From the NCBI GenBank assembly GCA_013867245.1, contig JACENB010000075.1, positions 1 to 5,859 of the forward strand: a stretch of 5,859 nucleotides of DNA, read 5' to 3'. The notes under the pieces were generated by a model. It saw nothing but the letters and a program-made list of their open reading frames with translations. It was not told the origin of the DNA and did no database searches. Made by a program: the position numbers and the translations under genes. Source of the DNA: Nitrosopumilaceae archaeon (GTDB taxonomy: Archaea > Thermoproteota > Nitrososphaeria > Nitrososphaerales > Nitrosopumilaceae). Below, piece after piece: positions 1-5,399 of the stretch (its first letter is position 1; every line of letters begins with the position of its first letter).

Positions 1-34
1 GAATTTTCCTTTGCAATATTTTTCATTTCTTTAA

Positions 35-691
35 CTAATTTTTGCCGCCGAATTTTCCTATGCCTAACATTTCTCCAATGTCTACATGTTTGCTATTCTT
101 CTTTTTCATAAAACATCTTTCAAAATATTGACATTCAGAACATTCTGTTGATGGTTCTAAAATTGGTGCTTTTTGTTCTTTTAGAAGATTATTTAGTACT
201 CTTACTCTTCTAATGACTTCTTCAAACATTTTCTTATTTCGTGTGACAGAAAATGTTGTTTCTTTTCTATCTCCACTAACATATACAATAATTCCATCAT
301 GTTTATCATATATCCATAAACATGCATTAAGATATAGGACATCATTTGCAACTGGATTTTCTATTTCTTTTTCTGCTGATCTAAAAATTAAAACAATATC
401 GTCAACGAGCATGTCTGTTTCTCCTTTTAGTTTTATTTCATCAATATCGAACTCTTTAGGTTCACTTCCATACTTTTGTTTTCTTAATAATCCTGATAGG
501 AGTTCGTTGAAACCCCTTCTTTCAATTTCTAGAGGGTCAATTCGATCAAAATATGAACGTCTTAAACACTGAACTACTTCTTGCAAATGAATAGTTTGAA
601 GATTTTCTGAATCTATGTCTAATTGTAATTCCCTTCCAATTGAATCCAACGAATTTTGTATAATTGCTCTAAAATCTCGATCTCCCATCAT
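35..691 (-). CDS. Cas4/RecB-like four-cysteine protein, probably nuclease-dead
   Basis: This 218-residue protein has the cysteine layout of the Cas4/RecB-type PD-(D/E)XK family: one N-terminal cysteine (C42, in QCLRRSYFDR) and a C-terminal C184-x2-C187-x5-C193 cluster. In Cas4 and AddB proteins these four cysteines hold a 4Fe-4S cluster. The middle follows the fold, with a G-x-x-D strand (G90, D93) and the NACLWIY helix followed by GIIVYVSGD. The catalytic E-x-K position appears to read I102-F103-R104, and the usual Q-x3-Y motif reads Y120-x3-C124, so I infer loss of nuclease activity and perhaps a structural or nucleic-acid-binding role. The start is chosen because GAGGT (704-700) lies 8 bases before the ATG; a second ATG follows at once. 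It is the last gene visible in the minus-strand series, 33 bases after the small membrane protein. No cas1, cas2 or CRISPR repeats are nearby, so a CRISPR role is unsupported. The family call is by eye and the exact function is unknown. Confidence 0.72.
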   Translation of the reverse strand: MMGDRDFRAIIQNSLDSIGRELQLDIDSENLQTIHLQEVVQCLRRSYFDRIDPLEIERRGFNELLSGLLRKQKYGSEPKEFDIDEIKLKGETDMLVDDIVLIFRSAEKEIENPVANDVLYLNACLWIYDKHDGIIVYVSGDRKETTFSVTRNKKMFEEVIRRVRVLNNLLKEQKAPILEPSTECSECQYFERCFMKKKNSKHVDIGEMLGIGKFGGKN

Positions 692-699
692 GATAAATT

Positions 700-704
700 A
701 CCTC
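700..704 (-). promoter_or_regulatory. Shine-Dalgarno site of the Cas4-like gene
   Basis: GAGGT on the minus strand, 8 bases before the ATG at 691. It complements the CCUCC-type end of archaeal 16S rRNA and supports the first of the two tandem ATG codons. A clear site here suits an internal operon gene, in contrast to amt, which lacks one. Confidence 0.6.
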
Positions 705-724
705 GTTTTTTGCCCTCTTATACT

Positions 725-961
725 TTAGCTCATTATTTGAGTTAAAAATTTAGAGATTCTACTTGCAAATGCTAATGTTACAAAATGGACTCCAAAACCT
801 AAAACTGCTCCAATTATTAAATTCCCTGTTCCAAAGTAAATCCCTAAGAAAATTCCTAATGGCGGTAATGAGAAAATCATACCCATGAAGGTACTAACCC
901 AAATTGTATTGATCATGGTCTCTGTTGAAATATCGTTTTTCTTTTTAGGGAATCTAATCAT
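725..961 (-). CDS. small two-helix membrane protein next to ATPase subunit C
   Basis: This 78-residue protein has a short basic N-terminus (residues 1-8, with three lysines in a row) followed by two hydrophobic segments, about 19-43 and 46-67. They are joined by a tight Gly-rich turn (YFGTGN) and followed by a short basic tail (SRISKF). By the positive-inside rule both ends should be cytoplasmic. It starts only 8 bases after the subunit C stop codon and has no good ribosome site of its own beyond a weak GAAGAA in the end of that gene, so translational coupling is likely. I do not recognise the family. The size, two-helix hairpin, Gly-rich second helix and ATPase-linked position resemble bacterial AtpI/AtpZ/AtpR accessory proteins, which help rotor-ring assembly or ion supply, but this is analogy, not detected homology. 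The gene is very likely real because of tight packing and plausible topology; its function is open. Confidence 0.72.
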   Translation of the reverse strand: MIRFPKKKNDISTETMINTIWVSTFMGMIFSLPPLGIFLGIYFGTGNLIIGAVLGFGVHFVTLAFASRISKFLTQIMS

Positions 962-969
962 TTTACAAA

Positions 970-2004
970 TTATTCTTCTTGCACGATTAATTTCGACATT
1001 GTTACTTCAGTAGGAATTTTTTGTTCTACTGCATATGCAATTGCTGCTAAGTTTCTTACTTCAAATGAGGTCAATTTTGTAATTCCCACAATTGTTGCAA
1101 AACTAAACATTTTTGAAAATGATCTAGTTGATGCATTATAAAGTGCCATTTCAAATGATCTTTCAAATTCAGCTACTGCATCTAATTCATTTTCATTTTG
1201 AGAAATCAAATTTTTATATTTTGTATTTGTTAATTCACCAAATGCATCTCTAATTGATGCAGCAGAAATCATTCTTCCTAACAATTCTTTTGTAATTGTT
1301 GCTGTTTGTGTAACAATCAAATCTTGAATTTGTGCTTCCTCCAAACCCCATAATTTTCCTCTGATTACACTTAGAAGATTATAGAAATCAACATCCATTC
1401 CAACTAATTTAATCACGTCTCTGTCTCTGGTATTTTTTAAAGCACGACCTAACTGAAGATATAAAATTTTATCAAAATATGTGTCAAAAATCTGAAGATT
1501 TTTCTGTTCATTGTACAGTGCTGCTGCTTTTGAAATCTCTTCACCAAATTGTACAGAGTTCAAACTGGCAACTGTTTCTTCAAGATCTTTGGAAACAAGT
1601 GCTTTGATTATGATGTCTCTTTGTTTGATAAGTTCTTCAGCATGTAAGTTGATGTGAGTTTCAATTTCTTCTTGTGATTTATCTAATACCTTTCCTTTCA
1701 AAATTAACTTCAAATTTGATACAATGAATTTCATGTAATATGCATCTAAAATTGGTGAATCTCCAGCTGTTTTAGCAATTGAATAATGTACATCTGCTAA
1801 ATGTCCTCGTAGACCTGATTCTATTCCTTGTGATGTGTATGGTTTTTGAACATCTGAAACTGCATCACCATAAATTGTATTTTTAATTCTAGTCATTAAT
1901 TCTTCAAGATCTCTTGATTCTGCTAATGTCTGAAAATCGGATCTATGGAGTAATTTTCCTCTTTGACTGTATGATTTCACAGATGCATAGACGTTTTTGC
2001 CCAT
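970..2004 (-). CDS. atpC: A/V-type ATP synthase subunit C (subunit d/AC39 family)
   Basis: This 344-residue all-helical protein fits the archaeal AtpC / eukaryotic subunit d (AC39) family in length and style. In the rotary ATPase, subunit C sits as a cup on the membrane rotor ring and links it to the central stalk (D and F), so that ion flow through the membrane part turns the stalk and drives ATP synthesis in the A1 head. Visible family features include the N-terminal YASVKSYSQRGKLL stretch, repeated helical motifs such as DAYYMKFIVSNLKLILKGK (about 87-105) and its pseudo-repeat VDFYNLLSVIRGKLWG (about 205-220), and the C-terminal FEVRNLAAIAYAVEQKIP (about 314-331). The two similar D-x-Y/F-Y...N/L-L-x-x-x-x-GK blocks reflect the known internal repeat of the family. 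The ATG at 2004 has no ribosome site; a TTAAAAT box about 25 bases upstream suggests a near-leaderless message. The partner subunit I lies about 3.4 kb away on the same strand; the other subunits are outside the window. Confidence 0.94.
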   Translation of the reverse strand: MGKNVYASVKSYSQRGKLLHRSDFQTLAESRDLEELMTRIKNTIYGDAVSDVQKPYTSQGIESGLRGHLADVHYSIAKTAGDSPILDAYYMKFIVSNLKLILKGKVLDKSQEEIETHINLHAEELIKQRDIIIKALVSKDLEETVASLNSVQFGEEISKAAALYNEQKNLQIFDTYFDKILYLQLGRALKNTRDRDVIKLVGMDVDFYNLLSVIRGKLWGLEEAQIQDLIVTQTATITKELLGRMISAASIRDAFGELTNTKYKNLISQNENELDAVAEFERSFEMALYNASTRSFSKMFSFATIVGITKLTSFEVRNLAAIAYAVEQKIPTEVTMSKLIVQEE

Positions 2005-2026
2005 AATGAAGCGTCATGAATTACGG

Positions 2027-2033
2027 ATTTTAA
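2027..2033 (-). promoter_or_regulatory. candidate TATA box for ATPase subunit C
   Basis: TTAAAAT on the minus strand lies 23-29 bases before the subunit C ATG, where an archaeal TATA box would sit for a leaderless or very short-leader transcript. The absence of a Shine-Dalgarno site before this gene agrees with that. It would allow subunit C to be made independently of the winged-helix gene upstream. The region is AT-rich, so a chance match is possible. Confidence 0.35.
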
Positions 2034-2062
2034 TGTTTGGCGATCTCAATTAGGCTGAATTT

Positions 2063-2731
2063 TTACCCAATTTTATCTAAAAATGCGGTTGCTTCCTTTT
2101 TTTCTGGATTTGTAAATTTCAAAAATGCTGCAAGAATTTCTTTTTGAATAATTAGACTTTCATCTGATATGTTCTTTAATTTTGTAAGATCAAATGGTAA
2201 TAATTCCTCTATTTTATCTTCACAAAATGCTTTTACATATTTCTGAAAAATTGAATAGGTGAAATTTGGACTATTAGTCATGAATTTCATCAAAATTTTC
2301 TCAAACTCTTTATCTTCAGAATCTGATTTTGAAAAAAATTCTTTTAACTGTGATGACATATTTTCAATTCCATTAATTGCTAATCCAACTAGAATTCCTT
2401 TTTTTGTTAAATGATAATATGGAATTCCTTTTTCTTGTAATGCTTTAGGTCCTCTTTTTAGTGGTAATCTACCGTCTTCTTCTGCGATCTCCATTGGGAG
2501 TAAAATTTCATCTAGATCTCTGAAAATTCCAGAATAGATATTTTTCCAAGCAATTTCTTGCTTTTTTGCAATTTTTTGTGAAATACCTGTTCTCGTTCTT
2601 TCAGCTGGATTTCCACCACTTCCAAGAATTGTTATGATCGCTCTTTGTCTTTTTGCTTCTCCTGTTAGATCGTTATCCTTAGTCTTGAATGTGTCAAAAA
2701 TTGCTAATTTCCCCTTTGATTTTGCCTTCAT
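2063..2731 (-). CDS. hypothetical protein, possible winged-helix DNA-binding N-terminus
   Basis: I do not recognise this 222-residue gene as a named family. Residues about 25-118 look like a winged-helix domain: a helix around AKRQRAIITILGSGG, a basic stretch rich in Arg/Lys (ERTRTGISQKIAKKQ, 44-58), a helix IYSGIFRDLDEILLPM (65-80), and a wing-like segment ending in PYYHLTKKGILVGLAI (104-119). The last matches the Y-x-LT-x-KG ending seen in many archaeal winged-helix regulators. The C-terminal half (about 120-222) is Lys/Glu-rich, helical and without recognisable motifs. There are no membrane segments and only one cysteine. The start is supported by AGGTGAT just before the ATG and a strong TATA box further upstream. 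It is transcribed away from amt, from a shared 128-base region, which is the classic position of a local regulator, but no target is shown. It may also be the first gene of the subunit C transcript. Confidence 0.68.
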   Translation of the reverse strand: MKAKSKGKLAIFDTFKTKDNDLTGEAKRQRAIITILGSGGNPAERTRTGISQKIAKKQEIAWKNIYSGIFRDLDEILLPMEIAEEDGRLPLKRGPKALQEKGIPYYHLTKKGILVGLAINGIENMSSQLKEFFSKSDSEDKEFEKILMKFMTNSPNFTYSIFQKYVKAFCEDKIEELLPFDLTKLKNISDESLIIQKEILAAFLKFTNPEKKEATAFLDKIG

Positions 2732-2734
2732 TTA

Positions 2735-2741
2735 ATCACCT
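2735..2741 (-). promoter_or_regulatory. Shine-Dalgarno site of the winged-helix-like gene
   Basis: AGGTGAT on the minus strand, 3 bases before the ATG at 2731. It matches the AGGAGGTGATC complement of archaeal 16S rRNA, in its downstream half, so the short gap is normal. It fixes the start and rejects an upstream out-of-frame ATG, which runs into TGA after six codons. Confidence 0.55.
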
Positions 2742-2783
2742 TTAACATAAATTTCATTTTCTATGTTACTATCATAATATTTC

Positions 2784-2795
2784 ATTATATAATAA
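2784..2795 (-). promoter_or_regulatory. TATA box of the winged-helix-like gene, palindromic
   Basis: The sequence at 2784-2793 is a perfect 10-base palindrome, ATTATATAAT. Read on the minus strand it is a good archaeal TATA box, predicting a transcript start near 2763 and a leader of about 30 bases that holds the AGGTGAT ribosome site. Because it is symmetric it could also be read towards amt, giving a leader of about 45 bases there. Confidence 0.5.
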
Positions 2796-2829
2796 GTTAC
2801 TTTTTGATTAATTTTAGTGTCCTCAGTGC

Positions 2830-2838
2830 TTTAATAAT
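2830..2838 (+). promoter_or_regulatory. TATA box of amt, leaderless type
   Basis: TTTAATAAT centred about 26 bases before the amt ATG. This is the expected TATA distance when transcription starts at or beside the start codon. No Shine-Dalgarno site is present between it and the ATG, which fits a leaderless message. Just upstream is a short GC-richer block (2816-2829) with AGTG repeated at 2816 and 2825, the place for a BRE or operator. Confidence 0.5.
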
Positions 2839-2859
2839 ATTCAATTTCGTTAAAATCTA

Positions 2860-4422
2860 ATGAATTCTAGAAACTACAAGTATGCTCTATTACTTGTAGC
2901 CGCAGTATCTATCACAGCAACTGGTGCTATGTCACAAGCATATGCACAAAGCGTTGATGATGGTATGGACGGATACGTCAAGGGAACTAGTGGAATTTAC
3001 ACTGGTAACCCTAACGAATGTTGGTACGAAGATGGAGAAGGTGGATATCTACCATGTCTTATAGACACTGGTGATACAGCATGGATGCTCACCGCTACAT
3101 CAATGGTACTTCTCATGTCACCTGGAGTCGGTTTCTTTTATGGCGGATTAGCCAGATCAAAGAACATCGTCAACGTACTCGGTATGACCCTAATTGTAAT
3201 GGGTCTCATGTCAGTACAATGGATTCTATGGGGATACTCACTAGCATTTGGTGGAATTGATTCTGACGCAAATATGTTCATGGGTAACTTGGATTATGTT
3301 GGCTTCAACATGGTATCAGCTTGGGCACCGATAGGTGAACTAGGCGCATGTGCTGACACATGGTCTGCAGCTTACCAGATGAATGAATTTAAGGACGGCG
3401 AATATTGTAGTCAAAGTTGGCCTGGTACAGTACCACACCAACTCTTTGCAATGTTCCAGGGAACCTTTGCAATCATCACCCCAGTACTCATTATTGGTGG
3501 TTTGATTGACAGAATCAAATTCAGCGCATTGATGATATTCGTACTCTTATGGGGAACCTTCGTTTATGACCCAATAGCACACTGGGTCTGGGGAGGCGGA
3601 TACATAGGAGGAGGATCATTAGACCTCGATCCAGATCTTTCACCATCGTACGCATTAGACTTTGCAGGTGGTACTGTAGTACACATTTCTTCAGGATTTG
3701 CGGCATTGGCCGGAGCTTTAGTCCTAGGCAGACGTCTTGGATATGGCAAAGTCCCAATGGAACCACACAACATCCCAATGGTAGTCCTCGGAACAGGAAT
3801 ACTCTGGTTTGGATGGTTTGGATTCAACGCAGGTAGTGAAGTAATGGTAGACGGCATTACCGTCAGCGCATGGACTGTTACAAATACCGCAACTGGTATG
3901 GCCGCAGTTACTTGGGTGCTCATGTCTTGGGCACATACAGGAAAACCAAGTATTGTAGGAGCCGCATCAGGAGCAGTAGCAGGATTGGTAACAATCACAC
4001 CAGCTTCAGGTTGGGTAGGTCCAATGGCTGCAATTATTATGGGAATTGCCGCTGGAACAGTTTGTTATGCATGTGTAGCATTCAAGAACGCACGCAAATG
4101 GGACGACGCATTAGATGTATGGGGAATACACGGAATGGGTGGTCTTACAGGTGCAATTTTGACTGGTACATTAGCTAGCCCACACGTTTGGGATACTGGA
4201 GACGGTATCGGAGCATGGACTGGCACCGCAGAAGGAATGGAACAGCAAGCAATCAGCATCTTGGGTGCAGTAATATCCATAGGATATGCATTCGGTGTAA
4301 CCATTGTAATTCTAAAAGTAATGGATGCCGTTTGGCCTGGCGGAATCAGAGTCACTCCAAAAGAAGAGGAGATTGGTCTCGATTTGGCACAACATGGCGA
4401 AAGAGCATACGTAAACGAATAG
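2860..4422 (+). CDS. amt: ammonium transporter Amt
   Basis: This 520-residue Amt/MEP/Rh channel moves ammonium across the cytoplasmic membrane, which feeds ammonia oxidation and assimilation. It has a cleavable signal peptide (hydrophobic 8-24, likely cleaved after AYA-29), an extracellular N-terminal extension to about 71, then 11 membrane helices between about 72 and 487 and a cytoplasmic tail ending in the conserved GLDLAQHGERAY. Functional residues line up with E. coli AmtB: the Phe gate F199/F203 (in FQGTF), recruitment-site W244 and S326, D267 in LDFAGG, and the twin pore histidines H275 (VVHISSG) and H424 (GIHGMGG); the D-to-H spacing of 8 is exact. Two extracellular cysteine pairs, C54/C66 and C164/C183, may form disulfides. 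An acidic insert of about 11 residues (around 249-262) lengthens the loop after W244. Codon use is GC-richer than in every neighbour (many AAC, TAC, GGA, ACC), as expected for a very highly expressed gene. It looks intact. Confidence 0.98.
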   Translation: MNSRNYKYALLLVAAVSITATGAMSQAYAQSVDDGMDGYVKGTSGIYTGNPNECWYEDGEGGYLPCLIDTGDTAWMLTATSMVLLMSPGVGFFYGGLARSKNIVNVLGMTLIVMGLMSVQWILWGYSLAFGGIDSDANMFMGNLDYVGFNMVSAWAPIGELGACADTWSAAYQMNEFKDGEYCSQSWPGTVPHQLFAMFQGTFAIITPVLIIGGLIDRIKFSALMIFVLLWGTFVYDPIAHWVWGGGYIGGGSLDLDPDLSPSYALDFAGGTVVHISSGFAALAGALVLGRRLGYGKVPMEPHNIPMVVLGTGILWFGWFGFNAGSEVMVDGITVSAWTVTNTATGMAAVTWVLMSWAHTGKPSIVGAASGAVAGLVTITPASGWVGPMAAIIMGIAAGTVCYACVAFKNARKWDDALDVWGIHGMGGLTGAILTGTLASPHVWDTGDGIGAWTGTAEGMEQQAISILGAVISIGYAFGVTIVILKVMDAVWPGGIRVTPKEEEIGLDLAQHGERAYVNE

Positions 4423-4451
4423 AAAAAACACCCTTTTTTCTTCTTTTTATT
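4422..4451 (+). terminator. oligo-T terminator after amt
   Basis: Right after the TAG stop there is GAAAAAA, a 5-base loop (CACCC) and TTTTTTC, followed by another T-rich run (CTTCTTTTTATTT). Archaeal RNA polymerase stops at such oligo-T stretches without needing a stem; the perfect 7-base A/T inverted repeat may simply accompany it. It should separate the strongly expressed amt from the sulfurtransferase. Confidence 0.6.
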
Positions 4452-4542
4452 TAATTATCCCCTACACTATGTGTAATGGATTTTCCTAAAATCTTCATGA
4501 ACAAAACCAAATGAATTTACATTTCAATCTTTAATCAAATTT

Positions 4543-5316
4543 ATGTTAATTTCCACATCTGAATTAAATTCAATTATCAATAATCGTGATATCGTAATTG
4601 CTGACACTCGCTCTTTCAAAGAATATTCTGAAGGTCATATTCCTGGAGCAGTTCATTTGGACTTATTTGCATTTCATTGGATTGATACAACAAAAAAGGG
4701 AATTGAGAATTTTAATGATCAAGCAAGAAAACTATTTTCATTTCTTGGTGTCACTCCCGAAAAGCAAGTGATCTTTTATGATTCAATATCTGGAATGCTT
4801 GCAGCCAGAGGTGTATGGATGTTGATGTATTTTTCACATCAAAATGTCTCTATGTTAGATGGTGGAATTACAAAATGGAAAAAAGAAAACCTCTCAATTG
4901 AAACAAAAGCAAATAATTTCAAACCATCAAATTTTTTAGGAAAAATCAATCCTGAAATAATTTCTGGATTTGAACATATTAGAGATAATTTAGATAATTT
5001 GAAAATAATTGATGCTCGTTCTACTGGTGAGTATGACGGAACTATAGTAAGAGCTGCTCAAACTGGACATATACCTAATTCTATCAATATTGATTGGAAT
5101 CAAAATATCTCTGAAGATGGCACCTTCAAAAATGATGATGAATTATCTAAAATGTATGACATACCAAAGGACTCTGAAATCGTCACTTATTGCCAGGGAG
5201 CATATCGAGCTGCCAATTCATTTTTAGTTTTAAAAAAACTTGGATTTCAAAATGTCAAAGTGTATTTAGGATCTTGGGGCGAATGGGGAAATAATCTCAA
5301 ATTGCCTATAGAATGA
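4543..5316 (+). CDS. two-domain rhodanese sulfurtransferase (thiosulfate or 3-mercaptopyruvate type)
   Basis: This 257-residue cytoplasmic protein has two rhodanese domains in tandem. Domain 1 (about 1-118) carries DTRSFKEYSEGHIPGAVHLD, but its loop has D80 (YDSISGMLAARG) where a catalytic cysteine would be, so it is the usual inactive N-terminal half. Domain 2 (about 135-256) has DARSTGEYDG, then GHIPNSINIDW and the active loop C217-QGAYR. The catalytic cysteine takes sulfur from a donor as a persulfide and passes it to an acceptor such as cyanide or a thiol. The CQGAYR loop is neither the textbook CRKGVT of thiosulfate enzymes nor the CGSGVT of mercaptopyruvate enzymes, so the donor cannot be called; annotation as SseA-type is reasonable. 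It is slightly shorter than the usual 270-290 residues. There is no ribosome site before the ATG, so a leaderless start is likely. It lies 120 bases after amt and converges with ATPase subunit I; a functional link to either is not evident. Confidence 0.94.
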   Translation: MLISTSELNSIINNRDIVIADTRSFKEYSEGHIPGAVHLDLFAFHWIDTTKKGIENFNDQARKLFSFLGVTPEKQVIFYDSISGMLAARGVWMLMYFSHQNVSMLDGGITKWKKENLSIETKANNFKPSNFLGKINPEIISGFEHIRDNLDNLKIIDARSTGEYDGTIVRAAQTGHIPNSINIDWNQNISEDGTFKNDDELSKMYDIPKDSEIVTYCQGAYRAANSFLVLKKLGFQNVKVYLGSWGEWGNNLKLPIE

Positions 5317-5379
5317 ATTAAAGTATTGTGACAAAATTAAAGGTAGAAAAATTTCAAGTTTAGTAAAAGCAATAAAATA

Positions 5380-5399
5380 ATTTTATAATTTATTTTTTC
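5380..5399 (+). terminator. T-rich terminator for the sulfurtransferase, reaching into the end of the ATPase gene
   Basis: T-rich run with TTTT at 5381 and TTTTTT at 5393-5398, about 65-80 bases after the sulfurtransferase stop. The second run lies in the last codons (Lys-Lys-Lys) of the convergent ATPase subunit I gene. For the opposite transcript the best T run is at 5351-5347. The 73-base gap 5317-5389 holds no gene; it is AT-rich and seems to serve only termination. Confidence 0.4.

Noticed and set aside
1..34. Possible start of a next minus-strand gene (ATG at 26-24, reading MKNIAKEN)
   Set aside because: Only eight codons are visible, there is no ribosome site, and it could equally be non-coding; more sequence to the left is needed.
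213..572. 119-residue plus-strand open frame
   Set aside because: Opposite the Cas4-like gene; Ser/Phe/Ile-rich composition typical of an antisense shadow, with no promoter or ribosome site.
35..691. A CRISPR-Cas locus around the Cas4-like gene
   Set aside because: No repeats, cas1/cas2 or effector genes in the window; the neighbours are ATPase genes and the nuclease residues appear degraded.
3521..3998. Long minus-strand open frames (3521-3778, 3564-3998, 3724-3936) inside amt
   Set aside because: They lie opposite a clearly real transporter gene, have Pro/Thr-rich or otherwise non-protein-like composition and no ribosome site; they arise from the GC-richer codon use of amt.
3870..4454. 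Plus- and minus-strand open frames 3870-4178, 4065-4355 and 4188-4454
   Set aside because: Out-of-frame shadows of amt, with unusual Arg/Trp/Asn/Cys content and no homology I can recognise.
4423..4542. Small RNA or small gene between amt and the sulfurtransferase
   Set aside because: The 120 bases hold a T-rich terminator and an AT-rich promoter area; the ATG at 4511 gives only seven codons, and no convincing RNA structure is seen.
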